NCBI GenBank assembly: GCA_964549615.1 | Contig: CAZJVP010000020.1 | Span: forward strand, 124,001-188,000 | Direction of reading: 5' to 3' | Origin: CAYVLA01 sp964549615 [NCBI: uncultured Thermococci archaeon] | Lineage (GTDB): Archaea > CAYQAE01 > CAYVLA01 | Length of the DNA: 64,000 bases | In this document: piece after piece, positions 53,325 to 62,605 of the stretch | How the letters are laid out: each line of letters begins with the position of its first letter | Position numbering within the stretch: the first letter of the stretch is position 1 | Position numbers and translations under genes: made by a program | Notes under the pieces: generated by a model | Databases searched by the model: none | What the model was told of the DNA's origin: nothing | The model's input: the letters and a program-made list of their open reading frames with translations, nothing else

Positions 53325-53358
53325 TGCGCTCACTCTCCGAGCTGCGGAGGGTGGCGCG

Positions 53359-54540
53359 GTGCAGGAAGCTGGGATGTCCAGCGAAAGCGACGAGATAGTC
53401 ACCACGAACATCCAGCTTCATAAGAAGATTAGGTACCTAGAGTTTGAAAAGAGGAACATCGAGAGGGAGTACCTCCGCCTTGAGAGGGAGTTGAAGACCC
53501 TCCGTTCCGAGATGCGGAAGATGCACGAGGCCCCGCTTGTGGCTTCGACCCTCGTCGAGAAGCTTGACGACGACAAGGCCGTGGTCCGGTGCCACAACGG
53601 CGAGTTCGTTGTGGAGATATCCGAGTATGTGGATCGTCGGAGCCTGGTCCCAGGCTGCAGGGTGGCCCTAAACAGCCGGAACTATTCGATCGTGGAGGTC
53701 CTGCCGACGTCAAAAGACCCCCTCGTGCTGGGCATGGAGCTTTCGGAGAAACCTGAGGTATCTTACGAGGACATCGGGGGCCTTGACGAGCAGATACGCG
53801 AGCTCCGCGAGATAGTCGAGCTTGCCCTGACTAACGTGGACCTCTTCAAGAAAGTGGGCGTCGACCCGCCTAAGGGAGTCCTGCTTTATGGCCCGCCCGG
53901 TACGGGCAAAACCATGGTTGCAAAGGCGGTGGCTAGGCAGACCAACGCCACCTTCATCCGGATAGTTGGCTCGGAGCTTGTCAAGAAGTACATCGGCGAG
54001 GGCGCAAGGATGGTCCGGGAAATCTTCGACTTCGCGCGCGAGAGACAACCCTGCATAATATTCATCGACGAACTCGACGCCATTGGCGCGCGGCGGATCG
54101 ACAGCGGCACTAGCTCCGATCGCGAGGTGCAGAGGACGTTGATGCAGCTCCTTTCGGAGATAGACGGCTTCGATCCATGCGGCAACATCAAGGTCGTCGG
54201 GGCCACCAACAGGCCCGACATCCTCGATCCCGCACTTCTCAGGTCGGGAAGATTCGACAGGCTCATAGAATTCCAACTCCCCGACAAGGATGCCCGCCTT
54301 CACATACTCAAGATACACACCAGGAACATGAACCTGAAATCCGTCGCACTGGAGCGCATAGCCGCAGAGACCGATGGCGCGTCCGGGGCGGATCTCAAGA
54401 ACATCTGCACGGAGGCAGGCATGCAGGCCATTAGGGAAAGAAGAACCTATGTGACGCAGGAGGACTTTAGGGCCGCGATAGCCAAGGTGCTGGGTTCGTC
54501 GCTAACTTCGCAGAAGGAAGCGTCAACAGTTTACGTCTAG
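53359..54540 (+). CDS. pan: Proteasome-activating nucleotidase PAN
   Basis: 393 residues (an ATG at codon 5 is an alternative start). The N-terminal coiled coil is about 10-60, then the OB domain. The AAA core has GPPGTGKT, IIFIDELDAIG and SRH residues RSGRFDRLIEF. The C-terminus VYV is an HbYX motif that docks in the 20S alpha-ring pockets and opens the gate. It unfolds substrates for the proteasome. Stop shares CTAG with mobA. Confidence 0.96.
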   Translation: MQEAGMSSESDEIVTTNIQLHKKIRYLEFEKRNIEREYLRLERELKTLRSEMRKMHEAPLVASTLVEKLDDDKAVVRCHNGEFVVEISEYVDRRSLVPGCRVALNSRNYSIVEVLPTSKDPLVLGMELSEKPEVSYEDIGGLDEQIRELREIVELALTNVDLFKKVGVDPPKGVLLYGPPGTGKTMVAKAVARQTNATFIRIVGSELVKKYIGEGARMVREIFDFARERQPCIIFIDELDAIGARRIDSGTSSDREVQRTLMQLLSEIDGFDPCGNIKVVGATNRPDILDPALLRSGRFDRLIEFQLPDKDARLHILKIHTRNMNLKSVALERIAAETDGASGADLKNICTEAGMQAIRERRTYVTQEDFRAAIAKVLGSSLTSQKEASTVYV

Positions 54541-55223
54541 TCCCGCTCAAGCGATGAGGTAAGAGCCCTTGCTGACCCGGATGAGGACGATCTTGAGTTC
54601 CGAGCTTGTGGGGGGCCGCCTGCGAGCCTTGCAAGGACGGATCCAAGCGATCTTTCGTCGTTGACGTTGGTGAAGCAATCTAGCCTCGGGTCGATCAGCC
54701 GGATGGCTTCCACGGGCATGTAGTACGTATTCAGCGTTTCGAAGAGCCTGGATACCCGCCGAACGCCTGATCGGCAGATCGCCTCCAAAGGGCCCAGCGC
54801 AGGGGTTCTGCTCAAGATTGAGTGAAGCGGCTCCAGGAAACCGTTCGGATGGGTGGGAACGACGGCCTGATAGCCCCGCATCGCTGCAAACTCGCAGTCA
54901 ATCACCTCCCTTTTCAGGAACGGCATGTCCACTCCAACGACAAGCACCTCGCGGCAATCAAGCGCGCGGCAGCCGGCAAGAACTCCCCCCAGTATGCCCT
55001 GGTATTCGTCAACGACCGCGTTCAGGCCTGTCAAGCGATGGTAGCGGTGCGCCCTCTCTGCGCTGGATGTGGAGATCACCACCTCGTCGAGGAATTCCAG
55101 GCGGGCTGCCACCTCCTCCAAGAGGGTCCTGCCGTTGCCGAGATCAAGGAGGGCCTTGTCGAGGCCATGGAACCGGGATGAACTTCCGCCGGCAAGCACG
55201 ACGCAGCCTCTCCGCCCCTTCAT
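54537..55223 (-). CDS. mobA: MobA-like molybdenum cofactor nucleotidyltransferase
   Basis: 228 residues. LAGGSSSRFHGLDKALL is the LAGGxSxRxG-xK signature, VVGVDMPFLKREVI carries the metal-binding Asp, and FTNVNDERSL is the typical MobA end. It attaches GMP to molybdopterin, though related nucleotidyltransferases act on other cofactors. A Ser/Arg-rich tail of about 30 residues extends it. Convergent with pan. Confidence 0.88.
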   Translation of the reverse strand: MKGRRGCVVLAGGSSSRFHGLDKALLDLGNGRTLLEEVAARLEFLDEVVISTSSAERAHRYHRLTGLNAVVDEYQGILGGVLAGCRALDCREVLVVGVDMPFLKREVIDCEFAAMRGYQAVVPTHPNGFLEPLHSILSRTPALGPLEAICRSGVRRVSRLFETLNTYYMPVEAIRLIDPRLDCFTNVNDERSLGSVLARLAGGPPQARNSRSSSSGSARALTSSLERD

Positions 55224-55262
55224 CCCAACCCACCCACCCCTCCTGGAAAGCGCGCGGACGCT

Positions 55263-56021
55263 TCACGAACCCCCATGATGCCTGGCCGCGATGTGCTTGA
55301 TCTTGCCAATGATCGTGCCGTCCTCGAGTATGATCGTGGCGTTGGGGAGATCCAGGCAAGTCCTTGCTAGCGGGCCGAGCGGCGTTTCCACGTTGAAGCC
55401 GGTGCCGCCGAGGAGCTTGTTGAAACTCGGCAGCACGATGATCCTAAGCTTTTCGTTGTAGTCCGGCAGCTCGCCCGGATAGCGATCCAGCACCTTCTTC
55501 CATACGAGCCTGGACTCCACGAAACAACTTAGCCTAGTTTCCAAGCCCAGAGAGTCCTTCAGAACCAAGGCAGGATGGCTGTGGCCCATGACCACGTACC
55601 TGCACTTCAGAAGCTCCGTGTTCGGCCAAGTGTGGCCGTGAAAGAAACCAACGTTGCCCCTTACCTCGCCCCGGGTATTGCCGAAGGATACGTTGCTGCC
55701 ATGGAGGATGGATGAAAGCCCGACGTCGTGGTTGCCTTTGATTACCGTGACCTTGACCCCGAGATCCCGGACGAAACGCTCCAGCTCCTCGTATTCCCAA
55801 GCCCCGACGTAGGGTATGTTGTGCTTGAAGTCACCCGCCACGATCAACTCCTTCGGCTCCACCTCCCTGATCATGGCCAAGAGCCGGGCCTTAATCTTCT
55901 GCGTTTGCGACGGAATCCTGAGCCCGCTTCGAAGCAGCTCGAACTCGTATCCCAGGTGGAGATCGGCCACCGCCAGGACTCCCTGCCTTTCAAGGAACAC
56001 TCCCCTCTCAATAGGGCGCAT
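55263..56021 (-). CDS. Metallophosphoesterase, COG1407 type
   Basis: 252 residues. Metal motifs ADLHLGYE, AGDFKH, KGNHD, FHGHTW and GHSHP are complete. This is the archaeal DNA-repair-exonuclease-like (COG1407) branch; in bacteria it is often next to Lhr helicases, which are not here. Likely phosphodiesterase with unknown substrate. Follows mobA upstream at 39 bases in the other sense of transcription order. Confidence 0.88.
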   Translation of the reverse strand: MRPIERGVFLERQGVLAVADLHLGYEFELLRSGLRIPSQTQKIKARLLAMIREVEPKELIVAGDFKHNIPYVGAWEYEELERFVRDLGVKVTVIKGNHDVGLSSILHGSNVSFGNTRGEVRGNVGFFHGHTWPNTELLKCRYVVMGHSHPALVLKDSLGLETRLSCFVESRLVWKKVLDRYPGELPDYNEKLRIIVLPSFNKLLGGTGFNVETPLGPLARTCLDLPNATIILEDGTIIGKIKHIAARHHGGS

Positions 56022-56089
56022 CCTGGCCCCCGGTGGGGCGACTCATTGAAATGTAGCTCCGCGCGGGCTCCGTTCCTGACTAACCAGGA

Positions 56090-57229
56090 TCATCCGACCT
56101 CAACGACGGGTGGATTGATGAAGTCGTGGTATTTGCCCGCGACATCGGCCTCCGCCGTCGTGCCGTCGTGCACATAAAGCCTGTAGCGGAAAACGAGCTC
56201 CCGTCCGGCCTCCAGGGTGTAGTCGCCGTTCACGGACTTGTCGCCGGTGAAGTGGCTCAGGCCGAAGCAGTTGGCAGTCATCAGTCCGTAGTTGCGAACG
56301 TGCCAGTTGGTCGGGTGGCGGAGGTTGGTCGAGTGGTCCATGATGGCGATGCCGGCGACCTTCCCCTCGGTGGGACCGTAGTAATCGCACCAGTGGGCTT
56401 TCTTGCCCCAGGTCTCCCGCTCGTTAATGCCGCCGTAGGAGTTGACTATGGTGCCCCCTCTCGGAACATCTATTGAACTCGCCATCCTGACCGAAATGAT
56501 GCCGCCTTCCTTGGTGTCCCCAAAAACGACCCTGCCCTCCGTCGCCTTGAAATTCACGACGACGTCGAAGATGTGGCCTTTCTCCGTCACGTTGTAGAAG
56601 GTGAACGTGCTTTCCTCGGTCAGGACCTTCTTTCCGACCGAGTCAACCCAGTCATTGCGAACCCCGATCTTGGCGTAGACTGGGCCCGAGATCCTGGAGA
56701 GGAACTCCCTGTGAACGGTCGCACCATGCCCTTTCTCCTCGCTCCAGTTGTCAACCTTGTTCACATCCCCATGTGCTATCCAGATGGATCTGTGATGTCG
56801 ATGGTCGCTGGTCTCCCCTGGGACGCCCTGGATCATGGGGTAGGAGCGGGTGACCTTGGCTCCGCAAGGAGCTACGACCGGGAAGAGGTACGGCCTAACG
56901 AAGTCCTTCCCGCCGTAATGGTAGGTTGTGAAGTGCCTCCCCGAGATCCTGACGTCGACCATGTTCTCTTTCTGACCAAGCTCAGCCTTCTCGGCGGATC
57001 TGGGCTTCTTCCCTTCCTTCAGGGCATACTCGGCAGTCCCGCCCGCCCCCAACCTCTTCACGATGAATGAAAGCTGGGTCTGCTCGCCCGAGGGCTCAAG
57101 TTGACACGGCACCTCTTCTCCCTTCTCATCGTACAGGGTCGCCTGCGCAATCTTCGTAGGTAGAAGGACGTTCACCGGACAGAAGTTTCGATCATGATTC
57201 CCTGCGTTTACTACGATCCTCCTCTCCAA
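56090..57229 (-). CDS. DUF6807 (PmoA-family) protein
   Basis: 379 residues without a signal peptide. It has HHRSIWIAHGDVN, SYGGINERETWGKKAHWCDYYG and IAIMDHSTNLRHPTNWHVRNYGLMTANCFG, all hallmarks of DUF6807, a family very common in Planctomycetes and other sugar-degrading bacteria. The three adjacent His (DHRHHRS) suggest a metal or sugar site. Its biochemical function is unknown. Has its own TATA box at 57262-57273. Confidence 0.85.
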   Translation of the reverse strand: MERRIVVNAGNHDRNFCPVNVLLPTKIAQATLYDEKGEEVPCQLEPSGEQTQLSFIVKRLGAGGTAEYALKEGKKPRSAEKAELGQKENMVDVRISGRHFTTYHYGGKDFVRPYLFPVVAPCGAKVTRSYPMIQGVPGETSDHRHHRSIWIAHGDVNKVDNWSEEKGHGATVHREFLSRISGPVYAKIGVRNDWVDSVGKKVLTEESTFTFYNVTEKGHIFDVVVNFKATEGRVVFGDTKEGGIISVRMASSIDVPRGGTIVNSYGGINERETWGKKAHWCDYYGPTEGKVAGIAIMDHSTNLRHPTNWHVRNYGLMTANCFGLSHFTGDKSVNGDYTLEAGRELVFRYRLYVHDGTTAEADVAGKYHDFINPPVVEVG

Positions 57230-57261
57230 TCTCCTTCCTCCGAAGCCGGCGGCCCGTCGGC

Positions 57262-57273
57262 CATCTTATAACT
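57262..57273 (-). promoter_or_regulatory. TATA box of the DUF6807 gene
   Basis: AGTTATAAGATG, 33-44 bases before the ATG at 57229. Confidence 0.55.
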
Positions 57274-57316
57274 ATTGCTATCCTGTCGTTACTCTCCAAC
57301 GATCCTCTCAAGCCCT

Positions 57317-58480
57317 TCACTTGGGCGTGTTCCCGCGCCGGCTGACACAGTTCAAGAAGACGCCTGAGAGAGTTGCTGACACGACCGCCTGCGTCCCTGC
57401 CTCGCACCTATCTTTCCCGCTAACCGGCCGACCTCCGCAGCTCCGTGTCCTAACCCAGCCGTGACGCTGCAACGAGAACTTTGCGCCAAGGCGGGATCCT
57501 GCCGACATCAGCATGACGCCCACTAGGATTACTCCACCGGCATGCGCTTCGCGGACGGTCATCCTTATCACCCGGACCCTGTTGGGATCCCTCTCGACGA
57601 TCCCGGCCAGCAGGCTTCCGTCCTGAAGCGGACAGAATGCTATGTCGTATGGTGTCTCGAGGGCAGGCTGCCCCGCCACGAGTCCAAAATCTCCGAGGTG
57701 CTCACCGACCGAGTCGAAGAGATAAATCCTGTTCGCCCCGAAATCCGCCACGGCCACAAGGCCGCCGGGGGATATGCCTATGCCGACGGGGCGGGTGAAC
57801 CTCAGACGGCTCTGTATGTCCCATATCGTTCGGTTGAAGGAGAAGTCAGGATTGAATACCTGTACGCGTCTGACGTAACCCTCCGCCTCGAGGTAGGTAT
57901 CCACGACGAAGAGCCGGGCGCTCGAATCGAAGCAAAGGTCAAGAGGTCCATCGAACTCGCCTTCGCCCGTACCCCACGAGCCAACGGTCAACGTTGGATT
58001 CAGATCAGGCCCTAGGATCTGAACCCTCCTGTTCAGCGCATCGGCGATCGCCACCCTGCCGAGAAAGTCAACCGATATGCCCCAAGGGAGGCTGAACTCG
58101 GCCGGACCCGTCCCGAAGGATCCCAGAGCGCACAGGACCGACAGCTGGGGGCTGAGCACGACTATCCGATCGTTTCCGCCGTCGGACGCCCAGATCCTCC
58201 CCAGTTGGTCCACGGCTACCCCGCGCGGCCGGTTGAGCACGCCCACGAGCGTCTTGTTTATTGACAGATCCATGTTCAGGAGAAGAAGCCGATCATTGCC
58301 GGTGTCCGACACAACCCAAAATCCCGACGGATGATAGGCTATCGAGTTGGGAGCCAGAAGCCCAGGGCAGGATACGGCAACGCTCGAGATGCTAACGGGC
58401 ATAACCGCCATGGCGCAGGGAAGGGAAACAAAGAACACGATGAGAATGCGACCCGGCGCGTTCAGCCGATCATCTCCCAT
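57317..58480 (-). CDS. Secreted or anchored NHL-repeat beta-propeller protein
   Basis: 387 residues from the ATG at 58480, which lies inside the end of the preceding gene (19-base overlap). An N-terminal hydrophobic helix (about 12-30, signal or anchor) is followed by about six NHL repeats of the type LNRPRGVAVDQLGRIWASDGGNDRI and FSLPWGISVDFLGRVAIADALNRRV. A second hydrophobic stretch follows near 330-345. NHL propellers bind ligands or have peptidyl-alpha-hydroxyglycine lyase-like activity; the role here is unknown. Third gene of an outside-facing operon. Confidence 0.75.
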   Translation of the reverse strand: MGDDRLNAPGRILIVFFVSLPCAMAVMPVSISSVAVSCPGLLAPNSIAYHPSGFWVVSDTGNDRLLLLNMDLSINKTLVGVLNRPRGVAVDQLGRIWASDGGNDRIVVLSPQLSVLCALGSFGTGPAEFSLPWGISVDFLGRVAIADALNRRVQILGPDLNPTLTVGSWGTGEGEFDGPLDLCFDSSARLFVVDTYLEAEGYVRRVQVFNPDFSFNRTIWDIQSRLRFTRPVGIGISPGGLVAVADFGANRIYLFDSVGEHLGDFGLVAGQPALETPYDIAFCPLQDGSLLAGIVERDPNRVRVIRMTVREAHAGGVILVGVMLMSAGSRLGAKFSLQRHGWVRTRSCGGRPVSGKDRCEAGTQAVVSATLSGVFLNCVSRRGNTPK

Positions 58481-60114
58481 ATCTTTCGCTGGACCGCCCA
58501 GATATCGGCAACCTGATACCGATCCCGGTCCTTGACGAGCGAGGACGCGAAGGAGTGCCGGTAGTTGTACCACAGAAGCATCTGGACCTGGGGGTGGCGG
58601 CTGGCAACCTCGTAGTAGAGCATCGTCTCCTCCTCGTTCAGCGGGATGAACGACCATTCCCTCCACACCCGAAAATCGTCCAGCCAAACCTTGCATGAGT
58701 TCGGGCCGACGAACAGGCGTATCTGCGAGAAGGCCTCAGGGAGCCTCGCGTAGGGTAGCCTAGTCTGGGCTTCGCCGTCGAACCAGACCGTCCACCTGTA
58801 GGCGTCGGCGTCGAATTCGATGACAACGGAATGCCAGACCCCGGGTCGGACGTCGACGGTCCTGTTGATGATCTCCACGCGCATGCCATCGTCGATTAGC
58901 ATCTCCCTATCCCGGAAGCCGAGCCTCACGGGATCCTGATCCCCATCCCCCACAGAGACCCAGAAGTCCGGAGACCCGGCCGGCTCCACCGCGAAATAGA
59001 ACGCCACCTTGCCGCTATGCACTCTGGGAAAGCTGAAGGCGGCCGTCGCTTTCCCCAACCTGCCATCGAGCATCAGGGATCTACCTCCTTTGTGGCTCAG
59101 TTGGGTGGTTACCTTGATGCCGTCGCCATCGACCTCCCATGCGGCGGGGACCAGCCCGGCTTGGGTCGATTCGAAACCTTCGGACACCGAGAACTCCGGG
59201 TCGGTGTTATCCGCATCGAAGAAGGGTGCCGACCCAGGATCGAATGCTTGCCCGACCAGAACGACCGGCCTGTTGAATGAACAGGCCCACGAAACGTCGC
59301 TCTCCACCATGGCCCTGTCCCCGGTGTGGCGATAGTCTGGTGGGCGGTCATCGTGGTAAGCGTAGAAGTACGGATCGACGCCCACGATGTCGCAGGCCGC
59401 TGGGGTGTCCCCTATCCACTCGTCATACCGGACCAACCTCCCGTCCGGCAGGGTATAGGCGTAGGTGTTCCCCTGCCTGTGGAACATGACCATGACGGGC
59501 TTGTTCCAGAAGATCGAGCGCGCCGCGTCGCACATCTCGACAAGCATGTTCGGAGTGACGTTCCGGGGAGAGACCCACGGCTCATCGTAGACATAGATGG
59601 CGACGATGTGTTCCCTGTAGGGGCGGAATTTCTCCTCGTAGATCCTCATCTCCTGCACTAGGAGCTCTCTCCTCTCATGGGCGCTGGTGGGCCTGGGATC
59701 GAGGAAGTAGCAGTACTTCGCCAAAGTATGGACGAAGAGGATGATGCTGAGGTTGTTCTCGACGCACGAATCGACATACGAGGGATCATAGTAGTATGCC
59801 CTCGGATTCTGGACGACATGGGGCACGACTATCACGTTTGACTGCTGGGCCACGTTGCGTATGTGGTTGGAGTTGTCGGACCAGTCACGCAAGGAGTAGT
59901 TCGGATCGGAGGCAAGCTCGTCGCGGAAGAATGTGGAGATGGAGTTGTCGAACACCTCGAAGTATCCTTGGTAGCGCAGTCCCCCAATGCTATGGTTTCG
60001 ACCTCTAGGCCCTTCCTTCTCGCCGCGGAACAGGACGTGCATCAGCGCCGCTCCCAGGAGGGCGATCACGGCCGCCCCTACGAAGAGCCGAACGGCGAAC
60101 CTCCTAGGAATCAT
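58462..60114 (-). CDS. Membrane-anchored glycosidase-like TIM-barrel with LamG-type domain
   Basis: 550 residues from the ATG at 60114. One anchor helix at about 7-29 is followed by a barrel-like domain (about 50-330) with IVAIYVYDEPWVSP, VGVDPYFYAY and RPVVLVGQAF, and then a jelly-roll concanavalin-like domain (about 340-510) ending WLDDFRVWREW. Glu in YVYDEPW is a possible catalytic residue (inference). The protein faces outward. Sugar hydrolase-like, not assigned to a CAZy family. It overlaps the NHL gene. Confidence 0.65.
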   Translation of the reverse strand: MIPRRFAVRLFVGAAVIALLGAALMHVLFRGEKEGPRGRNHSIGGLRYQGYFEVFDNSISTFFRDELASDPNYSLRDWSDNSNHIRNVAQQSNVIVVPHVVQNPRAYYYDPSYVDSCVENNLSIILFVHTLAKYCYFLDPRPTSAHERRELLVQEMRIYEEKFRPYREHIVAIYVYDEPWVSPRNVTPNMLVEMCDAARSIFWNKPVMVMFHRQGNTYAYTLPDGRLVRYDEWIGDTPAACDIVGVDPYFYAYHDDRPPDYRHTGDRAMVESDVSWACSFNRPVVLVGQAFDPGSAPFFDADNTDPEFSVSEGFESTQAGLVPAAWEVDGDGIKVTTQLSHKGGRSLMLDGRLGKATAAFSFPRVHSGKVAFYFAVEPAGSPDFWVSVGDGDQDPVRLGFRDREMLIDDGMRVEIINRTVDVRPGVWHSVVIEFDADAYRWTVWFDGEAQTRLPYARLPEAFSQIRLFVGPNSCKVWLDDFRVWREWSFIPLNEEETMLYYEVASRHPQVQMLLWYNYRHSFASSLVKDRDRYQVADIWAVQRKIWEMIG

Positions 60115-60194
60115 CCTGTATATCACGCATGCCGTGCAGGTTAAAACCTGTTCCTGTCGGCACCAGACATCGCCGGGATGGCCCAAGCAAACGT

Positions 60195-62213
60195 TCAGCT
60201 GCCGGCCACCGGCACCAACACGTCCTCCAGCCTGAGGGCAAGATAGGGGGCCCAGGACTTCAGAGACAGGGAGAGCGGCGAGCTAACGTTGTGCAACGAT
60301 ATGCGGCAAACCTTCCCCTTCTCAGATGCTGGAATCGTGAATACAGGGAAGGAAAGTGTATCCCTTGCAGGCATGTCGGCTATGACCGTGCCCCCGCAGA
60401 CGATTCTGACGAAGGCCCGATCGACGCCCTTACCCGTGCAGAACACCTGTATCGTCGTCTCGTTTGAGGGCGGCATCCAGTAGAAGTCTGCATCGGCCGC
60501 AACCTCCACGGGCTGAACCAAAGCCCATGAGGCTTTATCGGCGGACAGGATGTAAGGCACGGTTGAGTTGGCCCTAAGAATCGTCGGGAGGGGAACGGTG
60601 GTCTTGTCAACGGTGCCGGCCACCGGATGCCTCGTTGACAGCTCCCCCCTGGTGCCCGTTTCAACCTCCATTGCCCTGAGGAGCGATCCCTTTGAGTCAA
60701 ACAGGGCAGCAAGGCAGGGCACGCCGCTTCCTGCCTGCACTTGAATCCCCATCCTCGGATGCTCCGCGAAGATGACCGCCGTGTTCAAGCCGGAAAGGGC
60801 GACGCTGGCTCCGCCGGCCGACTTCCCGTATTCCAGGGGGACGAACGACTGCACGCTGGTCGCCGCGTCCACGATGTCGACCGGATCGAAGCTATTGGGG
60901 TTGAACTGGAAGGGCGAGGGCCGGTCCCCCAGCTGAAGCGTCTGGTCTATCTCGCTGTTTGCCAGCCGGTACGCGTCCCACCATTCGGATGTGGCCGTTT
61001 CGGCCGAAATATAGAACAGCCAGTAGCCACCCCCCTTGACCGCCAGGGAGTACAGGTGGTACGGGACCGTCACAGGGTAGAACCACCTCAAGAGCTCCAC
61101 ACCGCCTGCCCAGACCGCGTTGAGCTTCCTCTCCCTAATGCGCTCAACCTGCGACTCGGCATAGGTCAGCCCCTCGGGCAGCATGGGCGCATCCGTTCTG
61201 AACCACCCGCTATGAGTTGAGAATCCGAATCTGTATGTGCTCTCGTCGAGGACGACGAATGGTAGGCCCTTCGCCGAGAACGCCTTTGCCATTGCCTCCG
61301 TATACCAGTTGTCCAAAGGGTTCCCGAGCACGCCGAAGATCAGATCCGGGTTGAGCTTCCTTGCCTGCCTTGCAACCTTCGAGAACATTTCCACGGCCGT
61401 GTCCCCCAGGTATGAGTAGTAACGGTCAAGCGCCCCGGCGTCCTGCAGCCATGCGTACCTCTGTGATTTCTCGACCTGCTCCTGGCGCCCGATGCTTCGC
61501 GCGAAGCCGTAGAAGCAATGATCGCAGAAACAGGTAAGGTTGCTGTACCTCGTGGGCCACGCGCCGTAGAGCTCGGCATCATACATTATCCCCTCTATTC
61601 CGCACTCCCTCGAGATGCGCGCAACGGCCAAGGTCTGGTTGGTGATGATGGCATCGAGGTAGTCCTCGTCGAAAGGACACGGCGGAGCATAGTCCGCGAT
61701 GAAGCCATCCTTGGTGACCGACTTGCGCCAGTTCCCCTCGGAAAGGTAGCTCCTGGATAGCCAGTAGATAGAGACGAAGAGATGGAGACCTTTCTCCTTA
61801 CAGTGCTCGCCAATGCTTCGCATCCTGTCAACATCCAGTGGGGCCCTCGGCAACGGCCAGATAACAGAGTTCAGCCCTGCCCGTGACAGATTCTCTGCGT
61901 AGGCAGACGGATCCGGACAATAGGCTGCCCTCAGTTTGGCGGAGAATATCCAAGCCGCCGCCTCAGAGCCAGGCTGCCGGCCCCTGAGAACGAGCAGTGT
62001 GAGCAGCAAGGTCGCGACAAGGATGGCCGACACGGCAAGAGCCGGGCTCCGTCTCTTGGCCATGCCCTTCCCGGGCTTTGCCGATGGGCATGCATGGTTC
62101 CTGGGCGAGGAATGCTTGAGACAGAATACCTCTCCACACTTATTGCACTTGTACCACCTGTGAACGGGTCTGCCGCACTCACGGCACGTCCGCATGGAAG
62201 CCTCTTCGGACAC
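60195..62213 (-). CDS. AN1 zinc finger, membrane helix and outward glycosidase-like barrel in one chain
   Basis: 672 residues, leaderless GTG. The AN1 finger uses C10, C13, C23, C26, C31, H34, H40 and C42 in exact AN1 spacing. A single helix at 58-76, preceded by KGMAKRR, would put the finger inside the cell and the rest outside. The outside part has a TIM-barrel-like region with GLHLFVSIYWLSR and GIEGIMYDAELYG, a Cys cluster (CFCDHCF), and beta domains to the end. AN1 fingers bind ubiquitin-like or other proteins, and why one is joined to a sugar-hydrolase-like protein is unknown. First gene of the outside-facing operon. Confidence 0.7.
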   Translation of the reverse strand: MSEEASMRTCRECGRPVHRWYKCNKCGEVFCLKHSSPRNHACPSAKPGKGMAKRRSPALAVSAILVATLLLTLLVLRGRQPGSEAAAWIFSAKLRAAYCPDPSAYAENLSRAGLNSVIWPLPRAPLDVDRMRSIGEHCKEKGLHLFVSIYWLSRSYLSEGNWRKSVTKDGFIADYAPPCPFDEDYLDAIITNQTLAVARISRECGIEGIMYDAELYGAWPTRYSNLTCFCDHCFYGFARSIGRQEQVEKSQRYAWLQDAGALDRYYSYLGDTAVEMFSKVARQARKLNPDLIFGVLGNPLDNWYTEAMAKAFSAKGLPFVVLDESTYRFGFSTHSGWFRTDAPMLPEGLTYAESQVERIRERKLNAVWAGGVELLRWFYPVTVPYHLYSLAVKGGGYWLFYISAETATSEWWDAYRLANSEIDQTLQLGDRPSPFQFNPNSFDPVDIVDAATSVQSFVPLEYGKSAGGASVALSGLNTAVIFAEHPRMGIQVQAGSGVPCLAALFDSKGSLLRAMEVETGTRGELSTRHPVAGTVDKTTVPLPTILRANSTVPYILSADKASWALVQPVEVAADADFYWMPPSNETTIQVFCTGKGVDRAFVRIVCGGTVIADMPARDTLSFPVFTIPASEKGKVCRISLHNVSSPLSLSLKSWAPYLALRLEDVLVPVAGS

Positions 62214-62234
62214 GTCAATCAGCCGGGGCCAAGT

Positions 62235-62245
62235 CCAATTAATAG
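62235..62245 (-). promoter_or_regulatory. TATA box of the AN1-barrel operon
   Basis: CTATTAATTGG ends 22 bases before the GTG at 62213, indicating a leaderless operon start. Confidence 0.6.
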
Positions 62246-62605
62246 TGTTGCCCGCAGGGCGTGCCTAGACCCGGATCGCCTACGGCAAGCCGTTGAGGAT
62301 ATCCGTTGCCACGCGATGCCCCCTGATCCCGAAGCAGGTCGGCCGCATGGAGCGGCCTCGCACCTTGGTCCGGATCTTGAGCGCTGGGATCAGCAGCGCA
62401 GCTTCTCGAATCCGATCCTCCGAACGGCCTCCAGAAGCCATCAGTTGGCGTGCCTTCGGGGCAGGCTTGCGAACGGACTTGAGGGCCTCATCGCAGGCAG
62501 CCAAAAGCTCGCATCGATCGCGGAGGATCCCGCCGCGGCCATGATCGCCCGGGAGATCGCCGATGGAATCATTGCCCGCACGAATGCGATTGGACGTCCA
62601 CGAGC
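62246..62605. other. 360-base stretch without a confident gene
   Basis: Two opposed frames are open here (plus, ending at 62609; minus, 62280-62612 from a TTG). Both read as plausible protein in places, neither matches a family I know, and neither has its own TATA box or ribosome site. The minus frame would sit in the same order as the neighbouring genes, just after the epimerase-like gene. It may be a decayed or very diverged gene. Confidence 0.4.
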
